DNA from: Taeniopygia guttata
Lineage: Eukaryota; Chordata; Aves; Passeriformes; Estrildidae
Assembly (NCBI RefSeq): GCF_048771995.1
Contig: NC_133026.1
Span: 13,108,001-13,172,000, forward strand
DNA: 64,000 bases
Direction of reading: 5' to 3'
Positions 13,442-24,581 of the stretch are shown piece by piece (within the stretch, counting starts at the first letter, position 1; the number at the start of each line of letters is the position of its first letter). Under the pieces are notes generated by a model that saw only the letters and a list, made by a program, of their open reading frames with translations, did not search any database and was not told the DNA's origin. Made by a program: the position numbers and the translations under genes.

Positions 13442-13742
13442 GCTGCCCATGTCATCCCAGCAGGAGCAGCAGAGTGCAGAGCCGGAGGTCACACAGCTGG
13501 CGCAGCAGCCCCCACTGGCAGACACGAGCCAACTGCTGGGACTCAGCCAGTCCCTCTCCCCACACCGCCTGACCCTGCAGCACAAACTTCCAGCCAGGTC
13601 TCTTCCCAAGGTTTTGCCATGCCTGTGTCCCATAACCCCAGCTTCAGGAGAGGTTCCCTTCTTATGGCCACAATTGCTCAGTTTTAGCAGAGAGACAGGC
13701 AGCAGACCCAAAAATAACCCAAGAAGGCCAAAACCCTCTCAG
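13442..13742 (+). CDS. Candidate plus-strand exon, product unknown
   Basis: A GC-richer block starts directly after a splice-acceptor-like TTGTTTGTTTTGCAG and ends at a donor-like CTCTCAG|GTAAAAT. The frame whose first split codon ends at 13442 stays open through the whole 301 bp. It translates to a Gln/Ser/Pro/Leu-rich segment (early part ..SSQQEQQSAEPEVTQ..) without known motifs. The frame runs on without a stop to 13763, past the proposed donor. It could be a coding exon, a non-coding RNA exon or a chance open block; a second plus frame also stays open over part of it. The coding call is tentative because 301 bp is not a multiple of three and no partner exon is identified. Confidence 0.25.
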
Positions 13743-14018
13743 GTAAAATCATCCTGCATGTGACAGAGCTGTGTCCTGTCCCCACACACTCTTAATCAAT
13801 GCCAATTATTCATTTCTTTATAAGGCAGTATTAAGAGATTCTGTTACACATGTTGCAAGGACGTTGTCATTCTTTCAATTGCTCAGTCTACAATGGGAGT
13901 AATCTCCATAGAGCAGCAAATGATGATAGATGAGTAACCTAAACCAGGAGATTTTTATGTTGTTTCAAGAATATCACTGGAAGAGGTTTCCCTAGATTTC
14001 AGAGCACATTTGTTGGTC

Positions 14019-14055
14019 TTTTTTTTTTTTTTTTAATTAAAAAAATATATATATT
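14019..14055. repeat. T16 / AATT / A7 / (AT)n tract
   Basis: T16 at 14019-14034, then AATTAAAAAAA, then alternating AT. The central part, T7-AATT-A7, is a perfect 18-bp palindrome (14028-14045). Confidence 0.9.
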
Positions 14056-14146
14056 TCTCACTTATACATTTCAAGAGCATTACCACAAAGAGAAACCCTT
14101 TTTGTCCTCTCATATTTAACATTCATGTGGAAGTAGTCAGCAGTCC

Positions 14147-14162
14147 TTCCTCTCCTCTCCTC
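14147..14162. repeat. TCTCC pyrimidine repeat
   Basis: About three copies of a CCTCT pentamer on the plus strand. Short pyrimidine-only microsatellite. Confidence 0.8.
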
Positions 14163-15365
14163 CAGCTCAGCACACATATTTATCTAACAAGCCTACCCAT
14201 TTTTTAGCTTAAGAAAAACTTTATCATGGAGGAGTGGAACTAAAAGAACTCCTAAATAGGCTATTCTTCTCTCCTTTTTTAAACCTCTCTCCTTCTGTCA
14301 CTTTGGTAGCTGTGATGATGTCCCTGACCATTCTGTTACAGCCTGACCTCAATGCCTCATATGGTCTAAACATCACCAGATTCTATCTGACACACCAAGA
14401 ATGAAGTAGGTGATGCTTTACCATCTCTTTCCCCATCAGAACTGCAGACCACGTACATATATGACAAGACCAAATGTGGAAACACTCTGAAGGCATCTTC
14501 CTTAAAAAAAAGGAGACAAAAAAATATATATGGAGTTTTTTTTCTATTGCTAAGTTCACTTGGGAAAAAAAAAATTAAATTCCACTTCCTGGTGCTCCCT
14601 ATAAGCTGAAATTAGAGGATGAAATTGAAGGATGACCCCACAAGCACAAATATAACAAATATACCTTTACCAACTTTATCAAAGAAAAAGTAGGGGAAGA
14701 AATAATTTTCTGCTGTAAAATTAAAAAAAATGTCCCATACATTGTCTGTGACATTAACCTTTTACCAAACACAATTATGTAGCAGATTGTTACAGTGACT
14801 TCTGCAGTGATCACAAAAGAAAAGAGCTAGATCTGTAACATGGAATCGACGTCTTGCATACATCCCTGAGAACAACCCTCTTTCTCTCAAGGTGCCTGTC
14901 TGCCTTCTTTCCTCAGCCCTCAGGGCAGAGAGGAAGCCTCACCTCAGGTCTGTGTTGCCAGGCAATGAAGCTGTACTGTAAGAGATGGGAATTCTGAATT
15001 TCAGCTCTCTAACTTTCTGCAAAATGCATCTGTAGGCAAAGTCAAAAATGCATTTTGAGAAAATTCTTCCTGGCAGTTTTTGTTCTGAAGGATTTCTGGG
15101 CAAACACAAGAAGAGGTGGAGGAATCTTACCTAAGCATCCAAACTTACATTCAAGAAAGTACCAAGCACATGAACACCCTTTTTCTGGCTATCCTCATGC
15201 ACCTGTGGCTCCCTTGAGTTGCTTCTGGAAATCTGATGTCCTAGTTTAGGGCAAATTTGGGAGAAAAACCTCTGGAAGGAGCCCCCAGAAAACAAACCCT
15301 CACAGCCACTCCCCACCCACCTGGTTCAGGAAGAATTTTCTCGGAAAGAAGTGGAAAAGAACTTG

Positions 15366-15371
15366 TTTATT
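15366..15371 (-). promoter_or_regulatory. LTR polyadenylation signal AATAAA
   Basis: TTTATT on the plus strand reads AATAAA in LTR orientation, about 130 bp before the LTR 3' end. This is where the R/U5 part would be expected. Confidence 0.6.
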
Positions 15372-15396
15372 TAACAAACAAAGCACTCCCCAGCAC

Positions 15397-15423
15397 AAAA
15401 AAAAAAAAAAAAAAAAAAAAAAA
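15397..15423. repeat. A27 homopolymer inside the LTR
   Basis: Twenty-seven A on the plus strand, a T27 run in LTR orientation, just upstream of the LTR polyA signal. It is the longest homopolymer in the window and likely to be length-polymorphic or prone to assembly error. Confidence 0.95.
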
Positions 15424-15683
15424 TTAACAACACCAGATGACAACAAAACTCTTTCACCACTCTGAAGAGATGAACAAATCCAGAAAGTCTTTCCCGGGAG
15501 TGGTGGCTGGGGATTGCTCTGGGCACTGGGGATGGCTGCTGCAGATCATGGAGCGCAGGCTCTCGGTACTCCTCGGTGTTTCCCAGGTCCCAGTCCGGAG
15601 CAGTTGGATGGTATTCAGGAAAGAGAAAGGAAAAATAAAAAACAGTCCAGGGAAAGAATTGGACTGCTTAGCTAAACTAACTT

Positions 15684-15765
15684 ACAAGCAAAAGCAAAGG
15701 CAAAAGCCGAAGCAAGCAAGCAAAGCAAGTGAAAGAAAGCCAGCAAGCAAAGCAAAAGCCAACCA
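15684..15765. repeat. Imperfect AAGC/AAAGC short tandem repeats in the LTR
   Basis: A run of GCAAAAGCAAAGGCAAAAGCC, CAAGCAAGCAAAGCAAG and similar units within the LTR, in U3 by the LTR orientation. Short tandem units are common in ERV U3 regions. Whether they bind factors is not evident from sequence. Confidence 0.6.
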
Positions 15766-16520
15766 GCACCAGCCTCTTCTAGACAGAAGACCACGTGTGG
15801 AGGTGAACCGGCTGATAACAAGAGAAAACAAACCTTCACTTTCAGAGTCAGTTCTGAAAGCACAGAACATAATATCAAACATAAAGAGAACACAGGACTG
15901 GGGATACCAGCATCATAATGTCACCCCATGACACCTGAGCAGCAACAGGACCCAGCCGGGTAAATGCCCTGTGCAGGAGCATTGTGGATCAAAGATGGAT
16001 GTCCTGTCCGCTTCTCAGTGAGCCCAGAGTGTAGCTGTCAGTTTTACTCTCTAGAGAAAATCCCACTCTAGAGGAAGGGAGAAGGAAAGCATCAGGCTGC
16101 AAGACAAATATTTCCTATTTCTCTTGAGAAGAAACTAATTCCTGAAACTCAAAGAAGGTGTAACCAAGTTCTGTCACTCACCTTTAAAGTGGTTGTTTCT
16201 CTCTCTCAATCTTCATGTTCTGGGTTTTTTTGTTATCATTGCACACAGTCAGAACTTGTCCTGGGACATGATCAGCTCCAAGCTTTGTGGGATAAGGAGA
16301 GGAGAGAGGCAGAATTTAGGTAACTGGCTACTGTTGGCTAAGCCTTCCCACTGAAAACTAGAGAGGGACTTTGCCTAGACAGAGGACAGAAAGTGAGGTG
16401 GAATAAAAGGCACTTCTGAATCTATACTGTGTGGGTTAACAGGTAAGATTACTTTCAGATGAGAGTTTGGATATTGACCAGCTGCCCTGGCAGCCAGCAG
16501 CATGAACCCTTTTGTATGTA

Positions 16521-16540
16521 GAGGAGAGGAGAGGAGAGGG
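16521..16540. repeat. (GAGGA)4 purine pentamer repeat
   Basis: GAGGAGAGGAGAGGAGAGGG, about four pentamer units. Purine-only microsatellite. Confidence 0.85.
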
Positions 16541-16748
16541 CTGCAAATGGACTTCCTTTAAAGCCAGGGCAGCCTTTTGCCTTGATCAGGTGAAAGACAG
16601 CAAGGATCTGGATGCTCTTGCTATACCCATTAGTGGTTTTTCCATCTTGCATTTTTCAGATGCTCCAAATGAAGGAGAAAGGTTTCTGCCTTGAGGATCA
16701 TTCCTGAGTTGTACAAAATGAATCATGAGCTTATGTAAGAAAACAAAG

Positions 16749-16765
16749 AAAAAAAAATTTTTTTT
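16749..16765. repeat. A9T8 inverted tract
   Basis: Nine A directly followed by eight T, bounded by G and C, giving a self-complementary GAAAAAAAA/TTTTTTTTC. Simple-sequence palindrome. Confidence 0.85.
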
Positions 16766-16847
16766 CTCTTGACAGGAAAAAATAAACAGGGAATGTCAGA
16801 GAGGCATAAAAATGCAATGTATGGACTTCATGACTCTTGAAATAAAG

Positions 16848-16868
16848 TAAAATAAAATAAAATAAAAA
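16848..16868. repeat. (TAAAA)4 microsatellite
   Basis: Four TAAAA pentamers in tandem, preceded by AATAAAG. Short microsatellite. Confidence 0.9.
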
Positions 16869-18421
16869 TCAAGACAGCACATTGTGTCTTAGGTCATTTA
16901 AAATCAGTGCCATTTTTGTTCTCATCTGTGTATTCTGCTCTGAATTCAGAGCTGTCATGGCTCTTTGTTCTTAAATCTCTGTGAAGTATTGTAAAGATGG
17001 AAGCTGTTCTGCTTCTCCACTCTCACTGCCTTCAGGTTTATTCTCCTTCCCCCTCTATTACTTCTCTTTTTATTTTTTTAATCCATTCCTCTTTGCCCTC
17101 CCCTTCAGATGCCCAATCCTCCCCAGTCACTTTCAGCCCTGTCCACTGGTTTCTGCTCCCCTCAGATCTTCATATTCACATCACTTGTCTTTGCCCTTCC
17201 CTGTCTTATGCTTCATGCATCCCACCTGTGCTTTCTTGGTCCACAGCAGCAGTTTTACCGGCTGCATTTTAGCTTTAGCTAACACAGAATTACAGCTCAC
17301 ATTGAGAGCAGCACAATGTTCTATCTCACGGAAAGCAGCTTCTGCTATACACACAGGTTTGAACTGTCCATACACACTTTTCTTGTAGTGTACATGGAAA
17401 ATAAGCTAAAAAGGTGTAATTTTGATCTGCTCATTGGATTCAGATGTTCTGAATTCATTCCCACTGAGTATTACAGGAACCAGACTGGACCCTAAGTGAA
17501 AGTATTGCTGTTTGGGTATTTTGCAGGGAAACTGCTTTTCCAAAAATAGTAATTTAATCAGAATCTTTCTGCAGAAACACTGAATATTGAAAATACTGAA
17601 AATGTGTGGTAGGGGAGGGTTTTGAGATGAAAAAGGGAAAAGTCTTCATAGATAGTTCGTTGAGACAATTGTTCTTTCATTTCCCTCATCCAGACTCAGC
17701 TTTTGTCTGACCGCTTAAAATGGGTCCTTTGCATCCTCTTACCATATCTGGAGGAGTTTGAACCTATTCAGACAAGATTTTAGTTGTTGGTTTGCTGTCC
17801 CTGATTGAGTTCTGTGCTGGTTTTGGTCAGTCAAAATTAATTTCCTCCACAGTGTGGAGTATGGAGGTACGCTTTAGATGTGTTGTGGAGTTTGGAAGGT
17901 GTATTGTAAAGTCTTAAGTTCAGGAAAGAAAAAGTCCATGTCCTTGTCCAGGGCAAATATTGTCCTTTCCCATCCTCATAAGAAAAACCTGCACATAACA
18001 TTCTGGGCATTAGCTGGGGAAAGCCATTATCATTTTTTTTACTTCTTACATTTGACCAGTGTTTTCCTTTTGCCAATCCTACTTCTTCTTATTCAGAAAT
18101 AAAATACACAGAGCATTTTCATTTAGCAAGAATACATCCTGGAAAATTCTTGTGAAAATTTACAAAACAATTGTCAAAAAATGCCATGTGTTCCCTATAT
18201 TTTTTCTTTAAATAGTCTTTAAATATTTTTTCTTTTAATAGGGAAATTATTACATTTCCTTTGCCAATGCCCTTGATTCATGCACTGTGGTTCAAATTCT
18301 GCACTACTAGGCTTAAATGCTATTGTGCTAACTTCATTTTGTACTAGCAAAGATTTTCCCAAATAGGTGAGAAATTTCTATAGTTCTGCTCAAACCTTCT
18401 TCTGCTGTTAGAGAAAAGACA

Positions 18422-18713
18422 TGTGCCAGACTCTTTTTGTGGGTGCTCAGTGGCAGGACAAGGAGCAATGTCCATAAACTAAAATGCAAGAAATTTCACC
18501 TCAGCATGAGGAAGCAGTTCTTTACAATGAGGGTGGCAGAGCACTGGAACAGCTGCCCAGGGAGGTCATGGAGTCTGCCTCTCTGGAGACATCCAAAACC
18601 CACCTGGGCACATTCCTGTGTACTCTGCTCCAGGTAACCCTGCCTTGCCAGGTGGGTTGCACTGGATGATCCCCAGGGGTCCCTTCCAACCCTACCAATT
18701 CCATGATTCTGTG
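18422..18713 (+). mobile_element. CR1: 5'-truncated CR1 LINE, 3' end
   Basis: About 290 bp align by eye along the whole length with the 3' part of avian CR1. Recognisable blocks are GTGCCAGACTCTTTTT, CAGTGGCAGGACAAGGAGCAATG, TTTCACCTCAGCATGAGGAAG, GCAGAGCACTGGAACAGCTG and CTGGATGATCCCCAGGGGTC. The terminal ATTCCATGATTCTGTGA is the diagnostic CR1 tail. It is plus-strand, contains only the end of ORF2 plus the 3' UTR, and carries scattered substitutions and small indels. Open frames on both strands at 18437-18756 are shadows of this element. Confidence 0.92.
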
Positions 18714-18872
18714 AAAAATATTTTTCCAGAAAAGGGACATGTATTATGCTATGCAAAAATAGCCTTGCTTGTTAGTCAGCACAGAAGGAGTTAAACCAGG
18801 ACAAAAATCTACTCTCTGAACCTGAGAAGTATTTTTGGAGACACTGCTTTGGAAAGAGGAAAATCTGCTTGG

Positions 18873-18907
18873 TTTTTGTTTAAACTAGAACCTAGTTTAA
18901 ACTAAAA
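18873..18907. repeat. Near-perfect inverted repeat (hairpin)
   Basis: GTTTAAACTAG (18878-18888) and CTAGTTTAAAC (18892-18902) are exact reverse complements around a 3-base AAC loop. Past one T/T mismatch the stem continues with TTTT/AAAA, giving about 15 paired bases. It is the shortest-loop long hairpin I found in the window. No target duplications mark it as a MITE. Confidence 0.9.
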
Positions 18908-19437
18908 ACTAGTATTTTACTGACTGGCTTAGGTTTTCAATGCATTTTCCAACCTGTTGGACACCTTCCACAAATGTAAAAAGACACTACAGACATAAGT
19001 GAAGAGAAAGAGAATGTTACTTTTGTGCACAAATTGCTCCCAAGGGGTTTATAAAGAAGGTCTGTATTTTTGTGTAAAGATACAAAACAAATTTACTACA
19101 CCAGGGAGGAGCAGTAAAAGCAAATTTATTATCATTTTTATCATTCCTGACAATATTTTCAGCAGACAGCCCAGGTCCATGAACTGTGCCTCAGAGTTTC
19201 CACACACGAGAAAATTTGGAAACTGAAATTCGCTGCTCTTGTCAAAGTGGTCCAAAAGAATGGGCCACCTCTTCTAGAGCACACAGTGCTCCTGCACACA
19301 AAGTCATAGTGAGAGAGGATCTGGAGGAATTTTTCCAGAAGCAAAATTAATTTCTTTTCCTGATGACTTTAACTGAAAAACTAGATAGTTTAGTATGTTG
19401 CTTTATTGGACTTGGGGTTTTTAAATTGCTAGTTGAC

Positions 19438-19460
19438 TTTTTTTTTTTTTTTTTTTTCAG
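19438..19460. repeat. T20 homopolymer followed by CAG
   Basis: Twenty T ending in CAG. Formally this resembles a strong splice acceptor, but the following sequence meets a stop or lacks a donor in the frames I read. I treat it as a simple repeat. Confidence 0.85.
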
Positions 19461-22400
19461 ATTGAAGATTCTTTTCCTATCTGTTAACTCTGGATCATTT
19501 TTGTTCAGTGCCACAGATATAACAGCTCAATGTCTGAGGACAGGGATTGGGAGATAACAGCAGTTTCACAAAAACAGAGTCCTCTGAGCCAAATACTCTT
19601 CCAGACTCAACAAGCCCAGTGATTCTCACTGTTGCCACACAGTGTTTCTGCAGTATTTTCTTCACCCTTGAGATAATTCTGTCACCTACTCTCTAAGAAC
19701 TGAAGAAATATATTCTGCACCTGGAATTAGAAAAATTTTGGGGGAAAAAAATTTTCCTTGCAATTAGTTTTACCCATTTAATTTGCAGGCAGTCCTCATC
19801 TATTCCTCGTGGGTCTAATGGAAAGCATGTATTGCTGAGTATGGCAGCTCATATCACTGCACTGTTATGCAGTGCAGGCCTAAGAGAGTTCAATGAATTA
19901 TTAAATACATCCCTAAAAAAGTCTTTGGAAAAACCAGAACTGTTTCTGTAATATAGATTGAGTCTCCTTTTCCATTGACTGATCCTACTGACTAAATTCT
20001 GCCCTTTGTTTGGAATATAACATTTGTTTGCTCTCTAACATTAAGCAACATTGTTCTATTTCAGCTGCAGTGCTTCATACCTCCACAGTGCCACTTTGTC
20101 TTTTATGTTTAAGTCATATTTCAACACCCCACACTTGGTGCTCAGATCCTAGATTCTATCCGCAGATAAAAATTGACTTGCCAGGTGAAACATTTTTAAA
20201 GCCGAGTTATAAAACAAGTGGGTCTAGAAGGAAGAGTATGCACATAACTAAACACAAATACAGATTTAACTAAAATCTGACAGCTCCAGAACTTACCCAA
20301 AACTCCTAAACAGTTACTCTCAGTTGGCTCCAATAATGTTTTACTATGTCTGCTTATAAAACTTATTACAGGGAGTTTCATTACTGCTTTCTCCAGCTTT
20401 CCTGCAAAGAAGAAATACACTAAAGTGAATTGCTTCTGACTTGAACCTTCACCAATATTGTTTATCTTTTGGTGGCCTGTGAATGCAACTGTAATATTAC
20501 ATCTGTGTTTTCAGGTTCCCTCTGAATTCTGAAATATATTTCTAGAACCTCTTAAATCATCAAAAATTAGGCAAACTCTTCATTTTCCAAATCCTACTAG
20601 TGTTCACTGAATAACACAAGTAAATGCACTTAGCAACATGACTGAACCTTGCCTACTTTGCAAACAGAAAGATAATGTTATCTAGATACTTTTTTAAAAA
20701 ATATCAAGGATGCCTGGATTTTACAGTATTTTTATTCCACCTACCAAACCAGTTAGATCACAGAGATCTTCTGGATCCATGGCAGTCATCATCTTCAGAA
20801 AGCATTTGACTTTTCTCACAATGCAGCAAAAGCCTTTCCCTGAGGTTGGAAGTGAAGACATTGCAGTACCTATCTGCACTGTGATACTCAACTGTAACAA
20901 AGTGGACCCCTCCACTCATTTTCCTGCACCTGATAAGCATCCTGAATGAAATTTTGAGGCTATAAATATAAATAATAAATAAATCTAAATATAGAGGACT
21001 CCCCATATGTGAGGCAACACTTGAAAATTTTGCTGCACATTTTAATTATCCTTTGGATGATGGTATTTGTTAGTAACTACCATGTCTGTGAAGGAGAAAA
21101 CAAAACCAAGTAGGCAACAATGTAAGAATCAAGTATCTAGAAAGTGCATGATTAAACTGATGAATTTCTTTTGTATTTATCACTGTCATTTTATGCCAAT
21201 GTATGCACTGGATATGCACATAATTAATACAAGTAATTTCATGAGAGTATTGGAAGGTTCTTAGAAAAGTTTAAAAACTGGACCAAATTCAATCAAGAGA
21301 GAAAACTGCAAAATTAAAATGATTTTTACAGGCAATTCATGCATGGAAGGAAAGAAATCTTCTTTATGACTTGATGAAAACATTAGAGGAGAATCCTCGT
21401 TCTTCTAATTAATTGCTATTTTTGTCAGAAATGTAAACGATTGTCATGGCACATCATAAATTACTGATAACATATCACCAGTGAACATTAGTAAGTGAGA
21501 TAAATGCAGAAAGTATTTATACTGCTTCCAGATCAATTAACACTCTGCCACCCTTCACCACCCAAGTTTGCTGGTATTTGAGTTATTGACAATTTGAAAC
21601 TGCTTCCTTTAAACAATCTTAGCTGTTGTGGGGTATTGTTATCCCAGATGCACTGCAGAATCCCAAATCCAAGTCAGTTATGAAATTTTCCCCCAGCTCC
21701 CTCAAAAGGGGCCCTTGTTGACTTCTCCAGTGCTCCGGCAGCCAGCGCCCACAGTTGCTCTGTGGAAAGATGTGACTCATGCCCAATTCACTCATTTAAA
21801 TTCTCTCCAGCTCAATAACTCCTGGCAGTTGTTTCAACCTTTTCTGGGTGTCAGAAGCACAGGCTGTTTTATCTGGATGTTCTCTGTGGCTTGTCAAGTG
21901 GAGGAGATGGATTAACATCACATTCCCATCAATCAGGTGCTGTTCACCAAATATTACAGATGAGCCAAGAAGGAACATTGTAAAGCAGTATACCGGTTTT
22001 GCTGCTGCAATGGCTGACCATTCAGTCATTACATGATAATTTACTGGATATTAAGGAATTTAAAGGCATAACTTCAGTGATTTCCTACAGCACAAACAAT
22101 TTCTGAGCTATTCTAACCTGGTGTGACTCAAATCAATCTTTGAACTTGTATTCCAAGACTTCCCCTTTCTCTAGCAAACTCAGACAAGCCAGTGACTGAC
22201 ATTGCCTGAGACTGATTTTTGGAAAGGTAACTCTGTCCTTCACCAACCACACTGCTTCTTACAGCTGCCTTAATGTACTCAAGGCTTCTCCTGAGAAACA
22301 CCAGGCAATGAACAGCCCCTTTGTTGAGAGCTGATAGATCTGATTAGCTCATACCAAAATAATATTCCTATTCTGTTCACCATACTAATTCAAAATCAGT

Positions 22401-24569
22401 CTACAATCCTATCATCTACTGCAGAAAAATGCTATAATTCACCACTTCTAGATAGATAAAAATACTAAGATAGCATTATCCAAATGGCAAACCTTTAAAT
22501 TTTCACAGCCTTCCAGGCTGCATGACATACACAGTGTGTCCTTAAGTGCCTTCTCAGATCCAGAGGCTGGGAATGTTTTGACACTACTTTAGATTTATTA
22601 ATAAAAACATTACTAAGGATGGGGAAACAAATAAAAAACCTGCAATTTTATTATTCTTTCTGTTTTCCAATACCTCTGCTCATCGGTCTACCAAAAAATT
22701 TTGATTTCCCAGGCAAATGTCAAGCCCAAGACAATGTCCTATCCTCGAAATGCAAGTTATCCTTTTAAAGTTTTCTGCAACACCTGCATACTTCTACATT
22801 TAAAATAATGCTATTGGATGCCTCAGAAACAACACTGAGGAGTCCTATCCCCTTTTAATCCTTTTCTCAAAAAATTGCAATGCACTTTTAAGTACTTAGG
22901 ATGCTCACAAATCCCTGCAGAACTGGCAGAACCCACATCTGACCTGCAGCCATACTTAGCAAAGTCATCTCTCTGAACATGATTTTGACAATTTGACAGA
23001 TACAGTTTTTTTAGAGCTATTTATGTAAGATGATATTTGGAAATGGCTATTTAAAGGGAGTTCAAGTGAGAGCAGAACTTGCAAAAAAATTAGCAAAACT
23101 TTTTCAAACCTTCCATTCAGTTATCTCAGTACTTCTTTGCTTTGATTTATCATAGCTACGTTTAGCCAACTAGAAATTTAATGCTTTACCTAAGGTACCC
23201 TTTCTCATTTTGGTCAAAAAATATATAGTTACTCTACCTTAGGCCTACAATTCAATTTCAGATTTTGTATTCTTTCTGAGACAATAAAACCAGAGGGTAT
23301 TTCCAGTCAATCATAAGGCACATATGATTCAAAATTCCAATAAAATTAGATGTGAGCTAGAACTCACCACTTTTTATTGGTAAAGGGAATCAGGCTTTTA
23401 AAGGTCAGTGATTCCTTTAAAGCATTCCCTTTTTGTTTCCTGTAGCATTCACATTAGATTATCAAAAATTGCATTGTTCAAAGACACAATTTTTTAAAAG
23501 ATAAAATGCATTCTCTGAAAATGTACAGTTAAGAAATAGCCAGGAATGTACTTCCAGATTCTCCTGGCTCTGGATATAACTCAGCAACACTGTGGAGTTA
23601 CACCATCATCCAAGTCATGCAGCTGTGCACAATTTTATCCATTTAAAGCAAAACAAAGCTTATTATCCAGTCAAGAATCACTGGAGATCCACTCACAGCA
23701 TTTGCATGGCAACAACAACTCTGCACTTCAGGTAGTTGTTCAGGTAGGAGCAATGTGCAATCAATAAGTCACACTGAACAGGTTTTTCCATTAAGCACTG
23801 GCTTTCCCTTTGATTGTTTCTTACAGATACATTCCACTGATTGGTCTGGTACCACTCAGATCCCTCTGTGCAGTATTCCTTGGTATTAGACAGGCATTAA
23901 CACTGCCTACAATGAGTGCATTCCTAATTAGGAAATTCTAGTCTGTGGGCTGATTTCAATTCCCATTGATTTTGATTTTAATTTTCCTCCTATTAGGAGA
24001 AAATTAGGTAGACAGCTTGTGCATGGGTGTGTTAGGAAAGTCAGGGAAGAAAATCAGTAGTGAGTGTTTATTGTTCTATCTGCACTTTCTCAAGGATGAA
24101 CTCAAATAGATTGTTTGGAGGAAGGTTAATGAATTTAGACCAGGGTTTACAACAGCTGCCAGCACAGGGGGAGAGGCTGGGGGGAGCAATCTGCCCGAGG
24201 TGAGGAGAGGCTCTTAGAGTAGCAGGAAAGCACATGCTGAGAATTCTGCTTTTTTGACAGGTCAAGTAAAGTGCAATTTGCGAGATCAATAAACAGACCT
24301 GCCATTATTATGGATTAGCCAGACTTTCCTTCATCCAGAGGTTTCTGCATTACTGGAGAAAGTGTATATTATTCTGGGACCTTCTGAAATAGGCAGCTTT
24401 AGTTGGAATATGCAAGAGAAAGTGGGAGGAGGAAAGGGAGACAGGATCATCACAAATTCAGTTTTTCTTACTGTTTTATCAAAACATTCCTATATATAAG
24501 TCTAAATACAGAAGTTCCTGTTTTTTCCAATACTGAACTCATCAACCACACTGAGCTCCTAATGTGACC

Positions 24570-24581
24570 AAAAAAAAAAAA
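24570..24581. repeat. A12 homopolymer
   Basis: Twelve A followed by TTAAAAATTAAAG. Simple sequence. Confidence 0.9.

Larger units (their letters stand above)
13743..15236. other. No gene seen; T-rich and pyrimidine tracts
   Basis: Contains T16 running into AATTA7 and an AT stretch at about 14019-14055, and a TCTCC-type pyrimidine repeat at 14147-14162. No named element and no supported exon. Confidence 0.5.
15237..15933 (-). mobile_element. Solo LTR of an endogenous retrovirus (passerine type)
   Basis: On the minus strand the element begins TGTCATGGGGTGACATTATG and ends ..GCCCTAAACTAGGACA, so it has matched TGTC/GACA ends. The plus-strand flanks TCTGA (15232-15236) and CCTGA (15934-15938) form a 5-bp target duplication with one mismatch. 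A minus-strand AATAAA is at 15366-15371, followed by a CTTTCCGAGAAAATTCTTCCTGAACCAGGTGG-like U5. The 697-bp length suits an avian ERV LTR. No primer-binding site follows the 3' end and there is no second LTR in the window, so this is a solo LTR left by recombination. Open frames on both strands inside it (for example 15437-15931) are by-products of LTR sequence, not genes. The family name is not assigned. Confidence 0.85.
15934..18421. other. No gene seen; simple repeats only
   Basis: AT-rich sequence with three simple repeats (GAGGA pentamers at 16521, A9T8 at 16749, TAAAA pentamers at 16848). The pyrimidine-rich stretch at about 17030-17230 gives short open frames rich in Ser, Pro and Phe on the plus strand, a composition artefact. 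No exon with paired splice sites stands out. Confidence 0.5.

Noticed and set aside
15437..15931. 164-codon plus-strand open frame
   Set aside because: It lies entirely inside the minus-strand solo LTR and is antisense to it; the openness comes from LTR sequence and AAGC repeats, not from a gene.
18285..18300. GGTTCAAATTC, similar to a tRNA B box
   Set aside because: No A box at the right distance upstream, no cloverleaf stems and no T-run terminator; a single B-box-like word is common by chance.
18437..18756. Four overlapping open frames of 61-86 codons on both strands
   Set aside because: They are shadows of the CR1 3' end at 18422-18713, which is largely untranslated sequence.
19438..19470. 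T20-CAG as a splice acceptor
   Set aside because: The T run is a homopolymer repeat; the downstream sequence has no frame ending at a credible donor.
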